A stretch of 64,000 nucleotides of DNA from JAAXHH01 sp965248395 (GTDB lineage: Bacteria; JAAXHH01): contig OZ252103.1 of assembly GCA_965248395.1 (NCBI GenBank), positions 682,001 to 746,000 on the forward strand. Reading direction: 5' to 3'. The notes below the pieces were generated by a model that saw only the letters and a program-made list of their open reading frames with translations, ran no database searches and had not been told where the DNA came from. Position 1 is the stretch's first letter, and each line of letters begins with the position of its first letter. Below, piece after piece: positions 35,556-43,309 of the stretch. A program made the translations under genes and the position numbers.

Positions 35556-36347
35556 ATGACACTTAACGACGAACAGACCGCCGCGTTCCAGGAAACGGGC
35601 TACCTGTTTTTTTCCGGTCTTCTCGATGAAAAGGAAGTGAAAAAGCTCAAGGAAGCGGTGCCGGAGGTGTTGAGCCGCCAGGGGCCCGAGGTGGTGCGGG
35701 AGAAGGACGACCCCACGGCCGCCCGCCTGGCCTTCGGGGCCCATACTTACTCCGAGCCCTTTGGAAGGTTGGCTCGGCTTCCCCGCCTGATGGACCCGGT
35801 CCGCCAGTTGCTGGGAGACGAGGTCTATCTCCACCAGACCCGGATGAATCCCAAGCAGGGCTTCGGGAGCGGGGCGTCGTGGACCTGGCACCAGGATTTT
35901 CCGTCGTGGTACAAGGTCGACGGCATGCCCGAACCCAACTGCATCATGGCGTCGGTGTTCATCGACGACTGCACGCCGGTCACCTCGCCGCTCCTGATCA
36001 TACCGGGGTCCCACCGGTGGGGCCTGCTGGATTCGGAACTGCATCCCGATGCCCGGGGGCGCGGCTACGACCTGTTCCACATCGACCGGCCGACGCTGCA
36101 GCGACTGGCCGACGAGAACGGCATCGAGCCACTCATCGGTCCGGCGGGCTCGGTCGCCCTGATCCACGGCAACATCGTCCATGGATCGGCCGACAACGTC
36201 TCGCCCTGGCGCCGGACCATCTTCTACCTGATCTACAACGCCGTCGGAAACGCCTGTACGCGCGAGGTAAGGCCCTGGTACCAGAACAACCGGGACTTCA
36301 CGCCCCTGGAACCGATCGAAGACGATGGGTTGAGAGTTCTGTCGTGA
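35556..36347 (+). CDS. Phytanoyl-CoA dioxygenase (PhyH) family protein
   Basis: A 263-aa Fe(II)/2-oxoglutarate oxygenase. The iron ligands are His112 and Asp114 in WTWHQDFPSW and His209 in HGNIVHGSADN. An Arg near 219-220 (PWRRTIFYLIY) should bind 2-oxoglutarate. LLIIPGSHRWGLLDSE is the usual family block. Members hydroxylate acyl-CoAs, ectoine, halogenated or secondary metabolites; the substrate is not predictable. It starts 18 bases after the asparaginase gene. A second PhyH gene is at 60006-60869. Confidence 0.87.
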   Translation: MTLNDEQTAAFQETGYLFFSGLLDEKEVKKLKEAVPEVLSRQGPEVVREKDDPTAARLAFGAHTYSEPFGRLARLPRLMDPVRQLLGDEVYLHQTRMNPKQGFGSGASWTWHQDFPSWYKVDGMPEPNCIMASVFIDDCTPVTSPLLIIPGSHRWGLLDSELHPDARGRGYDLFHIDRPTLQRLADENGIEPLIGPAGSVALIHGNIVHGSADNVSPWRRTIFYLIYNAVGNACTREVRPWYQNNRDFTPLEPIEDDGLRVLS

Positions 36348-36397
36348 ATCAGCAGGGAATCCTTGTTGGTGAGGCCACGAATTGAGGAGTTTGGTTC

Positions 36398-36652
36398 GTG
36401 AAACCGGTAGATGAGATAGCTCTGCGCCAGATGGTAAAAGCTATAGTAGAGGAAGTAGACCCGGAGCAGGTAATCCTTTTCGGTTCGCATGCCCGTGGCG
36501 AGGCTACACCAGACTCCGACGTGGATTTCGTCGTGGTTGAAACCTTGCCATTCGGAGATAGCAGGGATAGACGGAAGGAAGCAACCCTTCAACGTGTGGA
36601 GACGCTACTTGAAGCCGTCCGACGAAAGTTAGCTGGTATGGAAGCGCTTTAG
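36398..36652 (+). CDS. Minimal nucleotidyltransferase (MNT) domain protein
   Basis: An 84-aa protein with the polymerase-beta-type signature LFGSHARGEATPDSDVDFVVVE; GSx8-9DxD binds metal and nucleotide. MNT proteins usually pair with a HEPN toxin and silence it by adding AMP. No HEPN gene is adjacent: the next gene is on the other strand and metabolic. The C-terminal part after VVVETLPFGDSRDRRKEA differs from typical MNT sequences, so the gene may be truncated by a frameshift. It could be an orphan antitoxin. Confidence 0.75.
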   Translation: MKPVDEIALRQMVKAIVEEVDPEQVILFGSHARGEATPDSDVDFVVVETLPFGDSRDRRKEATLQRVETLLEAVRRKLAGMEAL

Positions 36653-36675
36653 CAGTCTCTACGATCATCCGACGA

Positions 36676-37662
36676 TCAGTCCGCCGCGTTGGCCGCCTGG
36701 ATCGCCGCGTGGATGTACCCGTAGGCGTAGGCGAATCCCACCTGCCCCGCCTCGGACCCCGAAATACCGGGTACGTGATCGGGCATGATCATGTACTCGT
36801 ATCCCACCTCCTTGTAGGTCCGCATTGCCTTCAGCATGTCGATGTCTCCTTCGTCCGGGAAGACCTCCACGAAGTTATTCAGCCGGCCCTTGATATTCCT
36901 GAAGTGGACGTTGAAAATCTTCTTGCGGCTGCCGAAGTAGCGGATCACGTCGTGTATTTCCGTCGACGGGTTTTCCAGGCTCTCCGACATGCATCCCTGG
37001 CAGAAGTTTAATCCGTTGTAGGGACTGTCGTACAGGTCGATGAACTTCTTGAATCCCTCCGCCATGCCCAGAGGACGGGCCACGCCGCGGTAAGTCCTGC
37101 CGGAGCCGATGCCCGGGTCGGACGGGTGGCAGGCCATCTGGATCCTGTATTCCTCGGCCACGGGAATGATCGTCTTCAGCCAGTGATCGATGCGTTCCCA
37201 CATCTCGTCTTCATCGGCCGGACCGCCTTCGAATTCGGGCCGTGACTGATCGAGCTTGTCGTATTCGAAAGAGGAGAGACGCGCTCCGCCCCGACCGAAA
37301 CGGGAACCGGTCCGCAGGTGCCCCAGAAGCGTGATGTTGTAGTTCAGTCCCCGTAGTCCGGCCTCGGAGGCCATGCGCACCGTCTCGCACATGCGTTCCA
37401 GCGCGCGGTCCCGAGCGTCGCCCGGCTCCAGGAATATGGCGCCGGCCTCGTTGTCGAATGCACTGGCGGACCCGAGGGGAATGTGGATCATTTCGAGGTT
37501 GATGCCGTGGCGATCGAACCGCTCGCGCAAGGATTTTATCACGTCGACCGTCCACTCGGCCCATGGTTCGGCCGGTGTCTGGTCCACGTTGAACACGCCA
37601 AGCTGGGCAAGGACCTCGATATCGGTGTCGTTCCGGCACCGGGTCTGCGTTCCGATGTACAT
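36676..37662 (-). CDS. Mannonate dehydratase-like (UxuA family) protein
   Basis: About 328 aa from the ATG at 37662, which has CGGAGG upstream; the longer frame to 37764 lacks support. The TIM-barrel blocks are recognisable: GLRGLNYNITLLGHLRTGSRFG, RIQMACHPSDPG with metal-binding His/Asp, LNFCQGCMSE with Cys, FNVHFRNIKG with His, and MLKAMRTYKEVGYEYMIMPDHVP with the final metal-binding Asp/His. UxuA turns D-mannonate into 2-keto-3-deoxygluconate in hexuronate breakdown. The match to this exact substrate is likely but not proven. It fits a polysaccharide-degrading lifestyle. Confidence 0.8.
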   Translation of the reverse strand: MYIGTQTRCRNDTDIEVLAQLGVFNVDQTPAEPWAEWTVDVIKSLRERFDRHGINLEMIHIPLGSASAFDNEAGAIFLEPGDARDRALERMCETVRMASEAGLRGLNYNITLLGHLRTGSRFGRGGARLSSFEYDKLDQSRPEFEGGPADEDEMWERIDHWLKTIIPVAEEYRIQMACHPSDPGIGSGRTYRGVARPLGMAEGFKKFIDLYDSPYNGLNFCQGCMSESLENPSTEIHDVIRYFGSRKKIFNVHFRNIKGRLNNFVEVFPDEGDIDMLKAMRTYKEVGYEYMIMPDHVPGISGSEAGQVGFAYAYGYIHAAIQAANAAD

Positions 37663-37767
37663 GTATTGCCTCCGTGGGTTACTCAGTGTAAGAATACACC
37701 TGGAAACCGTCTGTAATTGTGTGATTGGGTCCGTCAAGGTAACCCCAAACCTCTTTCCGCTCAACAG

Positions 37768-37791
37768 GGTTTTTACCGCGGGATAAAAACC
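37768..37791. repeat. Inverted repeat between divergent genes
   Basis: GGTTTTTA (37768-37775) and TAAAAACC (37784-37791) are exact reverse complements separated by eight bases. They lie between the mannonate dehydratase-like gene and the cytochrome c gene, which diverge. An operator for one or both is possible; a cruciform or weak terminator is the alternative. Confidence 0.35.
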
Positions 37792-37856
37792 TCGCCTTCA
37801 AAGGTGAAAAACCGTAATTTCAAACGTTGCACTCAGGTCACCTGGAGGGTTTCGCA

Positions 37857-38393
37857 TTGCACGTCGCAGGTTTATACGGTGCGCCGAAAAAAGTTCTGGC
37901 TCGACTAACCTGGCTGTGTCGCGGAGCGGCCGCCACAGGCCTCCTTGCGGCGGCCGTGGCAGGTTGTGGTGGTACCGATTCGGACGTGGATCCGAACGAC
38001 AAGGAGGCCGTGGCCCGGGTGTTCATGGCCCAGTTGATCAAGGGTACGATCACCCCTGGGACAATAGGCTTCCACGAGATCCCGGAGAAGTTCGTGCGGG
38101 AAGGGAAGGCGTTATACACCCAATACGGTTGCACCGTGTGTCATGGGATGGACGGGCGTGGCGACGGTCCGATCGCCTACACGCTGAAACCCCCGCCGCG
38201 CGATTTCAGGGAACTCGGAGCCTATCGCATCGGCCGTGACGTGGTCACGATCGCAGGCACGTTGAAAGAGGGTATTCCCGACAACCGTTCGATGCTGCCT
38301 TTCACCCACATGAAGGACGAGGAACGATTCAAGATCGCCATGTACGTTGCTTCGCTTCAACCGTCATCCGAAAAGCCGAACGCCGGACCCTAG
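37857..38393 (+). CDS. Lipoprotein cytochrome c
   Basis: About 178 aa from the TTG at 37857, chosen because GGAGGG lies seven bases before it. The signal ends in a lipobox (LAAAVAGC), so the protein is anchored to a membrane facing the periplasm. The haem is attached at CTVCH, and FTHMKD probably supplies the axial Met. LYTQYGCTVCHGMDGRGDGPIAYTL is typical of small class I cytochromes c. It heads a three-gene run with the PCuAC and SCO1 genes, which suggests a role in a respiratory chain ending in cytochrome oxidase. Confidence 0.82.
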   Translation: MHVAGLYGAPKKVLARLTWLCRGAAATGLLAAAVAGCGGTDSDVDPNDKEAVARVFMAQLIKGTITPGTIGFHEIPEKFVREGKALYTQYGCTVCHGMDGRGDGPIAYTLKPPPRDFRELGAYRIGRDVVTIAGTLKEGIPDNRSMLPFTHMKDEERFKIAMYVASLQPSSEKPNAGP

Positions 38394-38401
38394 GACGCGA
38401 G

Positions 38402-38851
38402 ATGCCGCATTCGATCACTAGTAGGCATGTCCGATTGATCTGGATACTCCTGTTGATCGCCTCGGCCGGTTGCCAACCGGTGGACGACCTGGAGATCACG
38501 GGCGCCTGGGTCAGGGCCACGCCGCCGTCCCGCGACGTTACCGCGGCCTACCTGGTCATCGAAAACCGGTCGGACCGGACCCGTGAGCTGTTGTCTGTCG
38601 AAACACCGGCCGCGGAGTACACGGAGCTGCATACCATGCGGTATGTCGACGATATGATGGAGATGGAAAAGATCGATCGCCTGGCGATTCCACCTCGGGG
38701 TGAAGCGGCATTGCAGCCCGGCGGCAACCACATCATGCTCTTCGGCGTGCAAGAAGCGCTGGCGGAAGGTGATTCGGTGTCCCTGGTCCTGCACTTTGCC
38801 GACCAGGCAACCCGGACCGTAACAGCCGAGGTGTCGAAGGACAAACCATAA
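38402..38851 (+). CDS. PCu(A)C copper chaperone
   Basis: A 149-aa lipoprotein (lipobox in LIASAGC). The soluble cupredoxin-like domain carries the PCuAC copper motif: LHTMRY, then MMEMEKI, and NHIMLFG, matching H(M)x10Mx21HxM. Such periplasmic proteins load Cu(I) on the CuA or CuB site of cytochrome oxidase, with SCO1 reducing the CuA cysteines. It starts eight bases after the cytochrome gene and ends 12 before the SCO1 gene, so they form one operon. Confidence 0.88.
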   Translation: MPHSITSRHVRLIWILLLIASAGCQPVDDLEITGAWVRATPPSRDVTAAYLVIENRSDRTRELLSVETPAAEYTELHTMRYVDDMMEMEKIDRLAIPPRGEAALQPGGNHIMLFGVQEALAEGDSVSLVLHFADQATRTVTAEVSKDKP

Positions 38852-38863
38852 GTTGGTTGCGAT

Positions 38864-39523
38864 ATGAAAGCAGCTCTCCTGTTTGAACAACCCATGTTCT
38901 TGATGAATCGACCATGGCTCGGTTTTTGCGCGGTCACCATGCTTGCCGCGGCACTGCTGTTCTTCCCCGGCTGCCGCACCGAGACACCGCCACCGCCACA
39001 ACCACAGATCGATATCCCCGAACTCCTGGATTACGGCGAACGGTTCGGCGGCGATTTTATGCTGACCGACCACGACGAAGGACGGTTCGATCTGTCGCAG
39101 CACCGCGGGGATGCGTTCCTGATCTTCTTTGGCTATACCTTCTGCCCCGATGCCTGTCCGCTCACGCTATCCAGGCTAGCGGCCGTCTACAATGTACTCG
39201 ATCTCGAGCCCGGCCAGAACGTACGTACGCTGTATATCACGGTAGACCCGTCGCGCGATACGCCAAAACAGCTCAGAGAGTACCTGGCATATTTCTCGTC
39301 CGTGGACGTCCTGGGCCTCACCGGATCGCGGGAGGAGATCGACCAGGTCGCCGACAGGTATAGCGTTTTGTACAAGTTCCAGGATGCCAACGAGGCGGGC
39401 CACTACCTGGTGGCCCACACGACCACCCTGTTCCTGGTGGACCGGGAAGGTCGCCTGCGCTACCGATTCCATCCGAGCGATACCCCGGAATACATCGCGG
39501 CGGGCATAAAACTGCTCTTCTGA
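38864..39523 (+). CDS. SCO1/SenC/PrrC family copper chaperone
   Basis: A 219-aa membrane-anchored thioredoxin-fold protein. The N-terminal hydrophobic stretch ends in a lipobox (LLFFPGC). The copper-binding CxxxC motif is in FCPDACPLTL, and the third ligand His in VAHTTTLFLVD. ITVDPSRDTPKQLREYLAYF is the usual SCO1 block. It delivers copper to, or reduces, the CuA site of cytochrome c oxidase. It is the third gene of the cytochrome c-PCuAC-SCO1 run. Confidence 0.9.
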   Translation: MKAALLFEQPMFLMNRPWLGFCAVTMLAAALLFFPGCRTETPPPPQPQIDIPELLDYGERFGGDFMLTDHDEGRFDLSQHRGDAFLIFFGYTFCPDACPLTLSRLAAVYNVLDLEPGQNVRTLYITVDPSRDTPKQLREYLAYFSSVDVLGLTGSREEIDQVADRYSVLYKFQDANEAGHYLVAHTTTLFLVDREGRLRYRFHPSDTPEYIAAGIKLLF

Positions 39524-39564
39524 TGGCCTGTTGATTTCGGGTGCGGAACAGCTCTTCCTGTGAT

Positions 39565-41967
39565 CTATTGATCGCGGCGCAGCGAGTCAACCGGATTCAT
39601 TGCGGCAGCCTGAAACGTCTGGGAGCTCACCGTTATCCATGCGATAGACAACGCGAGCAGGCCGGCTGCGGGGAACAGCAGCAACGAGATCTCGGCGTGG
39701 TATGCGTACTCCCGCAGCCAAAGCTGCATTACGACGTAAGCCACCGGCCAGGCGATGACATTGGCGATTACCACGAGGACGGTGTACTCACGGGAAAGCA
39801 ACGTGACGAGTTGACGTACCGAGGCGCCCAGTACCTTGCGAACGCCGATTTCCCTTGTACGCTGCCGGGACGTGAACACCGCCAGCCCGAAGAGGCCGAG
39901 GCAGGCTGTGAAGACGGCGAGCCCGGCGAACATGGTAACGAGTCGGCCCAGCAGTTGATCTGACCGGTAGAGCCGTTCCACGTCTTCGTCGAGGAACGAG
40001 TAGGTGAAGGGTATGTGCGGTGTGGATGCCTTCCACATCGCTTCCAGGTCCCGAAGGGTGTTCTGCGGATCGCCGGGAACGCACCGAATGGCGAACACAC
40101 CGGCGCCGCCGTAGGTAATAATCATCGGTTCAATCTGGTCGTGTAGCGTTCTGAGATGGAAGTCCTCGACCACGCCGACAACTCTCATCTGCTGGTCTGC
40201 GACCTCGATGAACCGGTCCAGTGCTTCCTCCGGGTTTGTCCATCCTAGGCGACCGGCGGCCTCCTCGTTGAGAAGACATCCCTCCGACGTATAGTTCGTG
40301 CTGCCATCCGGCTGTTCTACCTCTTTGAAATCTCGTTCGAATGAAACGTCGCGTCCCGCAAGCAATTTCAGGCCGAGTGTACGCACATATCCACCGGTCG
40401 TGATCAGCATCTGCACGGTTACAGGTGGCTCGGCGGGCCGATCAACGCTTCGCACCGGAAGGATCGGCAGTGTGCCTCGTCCCGCAGTGCGTCCGGGCAC
40501 GTAGTTCGCACCAGTTACGCTCACCACACCCGCATGCCCGGGGAATCGTCCCATGATCATTCCGAAGTCCATGCCATTGAGATGTGGCATGATCACAACG
40601 TGTTCCCTATCGAATCCCAGGTATTTGTTCCGCATGAACTCGAGTTGCTGATAAACGACCGCGGTTCCGATCATCATCAAAATGGCGATAGAGAACTGGG
40701 CGACCACCAGCGCCTTGCGCAGGGAGGCCGCGCTGGTGTCGGATGCGGTCCTGAAGATCGCGGCGGGACTGATCCGGGACAGTACCAGGGCCGGATAACT
40801 CCCGGCAACAATGCCGACTCCGACTACAATGCCCGCGCCGCCGAGGGTGGACCACGGCTCCAGTGAAGGCATAGCCAGCAGGTGGCCCGTCAGCGTGCGA
40901 AAAAGGGGAAGGACGACCGAGACGACGCCGAGGGCGACCAGGAAGGCCAAGAGACTGATGAGCATGGTTTCGCCCATGAACTGACGGATGATCTGCGCCC
41001 TGGTCGCGCCGGCGACCTTGCGCATGCCGATTTCCCTGGCCCTGCCCATGGAACGAACGGTGGCAAGGTTGGTGAAGTTCATGCAAGCTATCAGGAGAAT
41101 GAAGACCGTGACCGCGATCATCATCCAGATGAAGGACACGTCTCCATTCGCTTCCATCTCGTACTCCAGGTGAGAATAGAGATGGATGTCGAATACGGGC
41201 TGCAGCGTATAGGTTCGGGTGAACGCGACCATGCGGTTGTCGGTGTCCAGGCGTTCCTCCAGACGTCGCCGCAGCAGGCCGCCCACTTCGTCCGTAGATG
41301 TTCCGGGCGCCAACAGCAGGTAGGTATAGTACTCGCTGTTCGCCCAATTTCTCAGTAACCGGAGCGGATCGCCCCTTCCCGTTGTGGTGGCGATGGAGAC
41401 GTAGAAATCGGGATGAAAGTGGACGTAGGCTGGCGGATCTTCCATGACGGCGGTGATCGTGAAGGGAAACTGGTGGTCTCCGGTGATCACCTTGCCGACC
41501 GGGTCGACATCCCCGAAATACTTGCGGGCCATGGATGAGCTGATGACCATGGTATTCGGCGCCGTGAGGGCGGTGGCGGGATTGCCCCGGATGAGCGGGA
41601 CGTCGAATACGTCGAAAAGGTTGCCGTCAGCCCAGTAGACGCGCTGTTCATAGAATTGCCTGTCCTCCGTCGTGAACAACCAGGTCCCAATCGTAGCCCG
41701 CAGGCGCAACACCGCCTCCACCTCGGGAAGCTGGTTTGCTATGAATCCGCCCAACGCACCGGGAGTCCGCGCAGTCCGGTCCGTCACCACCCGGTAGATG
41801 CGGTCTCCGTGGGTGTTGTGGCGATCGTAGCTCAGCTCGTCGCGGATGTAAAGCAGGATGACCAGAGAGCAGGCCATGCCGATGGCGAACCCGATGACGT
41901 TGATCGCGGCATGAGACCTGGACTTCAGGATGTTCCGCCAGGCGGTGAGTAGGTAGTGTACTAGCAT
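39565..41967 (-). CDS. Full-length duplicated-FtsX ABC permease (MacB-like)
   Basis: About 800 aa from the ATG at 41967. The frame stays open upstream, but the extra residues come from antisense reading of the sialidase gene. One N-terminal membrane helix (AAINVIGFAIGMACSLVILLYI) precedes a periplasmic MacB core. An FtsX domain follows (REIGMRKVAGATRAQIIRQFMGE), then a second core (VVEDFHLRTLHDQIEP) and a second FtsX domain (RTREIGVRKVLGASVRQLV). Both repeats keep the EIGxRK coupling helix. No ATPase gene is adjacent. The partial permease at 1-834 is a paralogue. Substrate unknown. Confidence 0.87.
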   Translation of the reverse strand: MLVHYLLTAWRNILKSRSHAAINVIGFAIGMACSLVILLYIRDELSYDRHNTHGDRIYRVVTDRTARTPGALGGFIANQLPEVEAVLRLRATIGTWLFTTEDRQFYEQRVYWADGNLFDVFDVPLIRGNPATALTAPNTMVISSSMARKYFGDVDPVGKVITGDHQFPFTITAVMEDPPAYVHFHPDFYVSIATTTGRGDPLRLLRNWANSEYYTYLLLAPGTSTDEVGGLLRRRLEERLDTDNRMVAFTRTYTLQPVFDIHLYSHLEYEMEANGDVSFIWMMIAVTVFILLIACMNFTNLATVRSMGRAREIGMRKVAGATRAQIIRQFMGETMLISLLAFLVALGVVSVVLPLFRTLTGHLLAMPSLEPWSTLGGAGIVVGVGIVAGSYPALVLSRISPAAIFRTASDTSAASLRKALVVAQFSIAILMMIGTAVVYQQLEFMRNKYLGFDREHVVIMPHLNGMDFGMIMGRFPGHAGVVSVTGANYVPGRTAGRGTLPILPVRSVDRPAEPPVTVQMLITTGGYVRTLGLKLLAGRDVSFERDFKEVEQPDGSTNYTSEGCLLNEEAAGRLGWTNPEEALDRFIEVADQQMRVVGVVEDFHLRTLHDQIEPMIITYGGAGVFAIRCVPGDPQNTLRDLEAMWKASTPHIPFTYSFLDEDVERLYRSDQLLGRLVTMFAGLAVFTACLGLFGLAVFTSRQRTREIGVRKVLGASVRQLVTLLSREYTVLVVIANVIAWPVAYVVMQLWLREYAYHAEISLLLFPAAGLLALSIAWITVSSQTFQAAAMNPVDSLRRDQ

Positions 41968-42119
41968 GGTCCGGCATCGCCAGGATAGGGTAACCAGTTC
42001 GAAGAACCGGGAACACAGATAAGGATCAAGATACGGACCGGGTCCCTGGCCTGTCCATTGATTTGCCGTGGCGGCACCTGGCTGATCGGACAGAACGGTT
42101 AAGGCGGGTCGGCATTCTG

Positions 42120-43226
42120 TTACGGCGTCAGCCTGGCCCAATGGATATCCATGGAAGGCTCTGTGCCGGCGTAGTAGACGACCAGGACGGTGCCGTCGGA
42201 AAGGGTTTCCGCGTAGGGCAGCCCGAAGGTCCACACCGAGAACCCCAGGGCGCCCCTGGGATCGTCGGCCGGCGCTTCGTGGGTGTAAAGGGTCACCTCG
42301 GATTCCGGATCGAATGGGCCGTCGATGGAAGGCGCCACGCGGGCTTTTATGGACTGGCTTTGAAAACGGTCCACCCAGGCCAGGACGGTACGACCGTCCG
42401 GGAGCACCGCGGGACGGGCGGCCTGGTCGGTGATGCCGATGTCTTCGGGGGCGGACCAGGTCTGGCCCCCGTCGGAACTGACGCGGCGGTGGATGTTCAG
42501 GTAGGATTCCGTTTCGGTGTCGTACGTCCACGCGAATGCTCCGATTTTGTCGTCCGGCGCCACGGCCGCCCGCTGGTCCCAGTTGAAGATACGGCCCGTG
42601 GGATCGAACCCTATGATCACCGGTTCGCCCCACGTCCGCCCATGGTCCGTGGAGTGCAGGGCCACGACGCGCTGGTACCACTTCGACGAGTCGAGGTAAT
42701 GCTTGTTGCTTTCGATGGTCATGACGAGGGTGCCGTCCGCCAGTTGCATGATGGGATTGGTCAGGCTCGCCGGTCCGATCACCTCTGCCATGGGTTCTTC
42801 GCGCCAGGCAGACCAGGTTTCTCCGCCGTCCTCCGAGTCCGCGAGGAGAATGAACATGGGCACGCATCCCTCGGTCTCCGGGTTGAAGAGCCCCGGGGCG
42901 TCCGGGAAGGTTTCACGGTCGATCCACATGGATGCGGCGATGAGGCGTCCAGGCGCGAGTTCCGTGAGGTAGACGATCTTGACGGTGCCCTGTACGCCTC
43001 GGAGGGTCGGGATATCAAAGGGTCGTTCGGGCGCGCTCCAGGTTCTTCCCAGGTCCGTTGAACGGCTGACCTCCACCACTTCGTCGATACAGTCTTTCGT
43101 CGAACCGCTGTGCCAGGTGGCGATCAGCGTTCCGTTGGACATGCACAGGACGGCGGGAAAGGTGAGGTTGGCACGGTCGGTGCCGGGCACACTGCGGCTT
43201 AGGACGCCGGAGTCGATGATTCGCAT
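42120..43226 (-). CDS. BNR-repeat sialidase-like protein
   Basis: About 368 aa from the ATG at 43226, preceded by AAAGGAAA. Asp boxes are visible: STDLGRTW, SEDGGETW, STDHGRTW and SSDGGQTW. The family's YRIP arginine block is replaced by NLTFPAVLCMSNGTLIATW, so catalysis on sialic acid is not certain; it may be a sialidase-like lectin or act on another sugar. No signal peptide is obvious. It follows a phosphosugar mutase and two DUF6785 genes on the same strand. Confidence 0.78.
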   Translation of the reverse strand: MRIIDSGVLSRSVPGTDRANLTFPAVLCMSNGTLIATWHSGSTKDCIDEVVEVSRSTDLGRTWSAPERPFDIPTLRGVQGTVKIVYLTELAPGRLIAASMWIDRETFPDAPGLFNPETEGCVPMFILLADSEDGGETWSAWREEPMAEVIGPASLTNPIMQLADGTLVMTIESNKHYLDSSKWYQRVVALHSTDHGRTWGEPVIIGFDPTGRIFNWDQRAAVAPDDKIGAFAWTYDTETESYLNIHRRVSSDGGQTWSAPEDIGITDQAARPAVLPDGRTVLAWVDRFQSQSIKARVAPSIDGPFDPESEVTLYTHEAPADDPRGALGFSVWTFGLPYAETLSDGTVLVVYYAGTEPSMDIHWARLTP

Positions 43227-43309
43227 GGTACGTTTCCTTTTACTGGATGGTTGGTTTCCTGTCGGTCTGACCGAATTGCATCGATCAAACTGCAAAAGGG
43301 TTGCTTCCG

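Noticed and set aside
41968..42867. A 300-codon N-terminal extension of the ABC permease at 39565
   Set aside because: The extra part is an antisense-like shifted reading of the sialidase gene. The permease's own start, with its normal first membrane helix, is at 41967.
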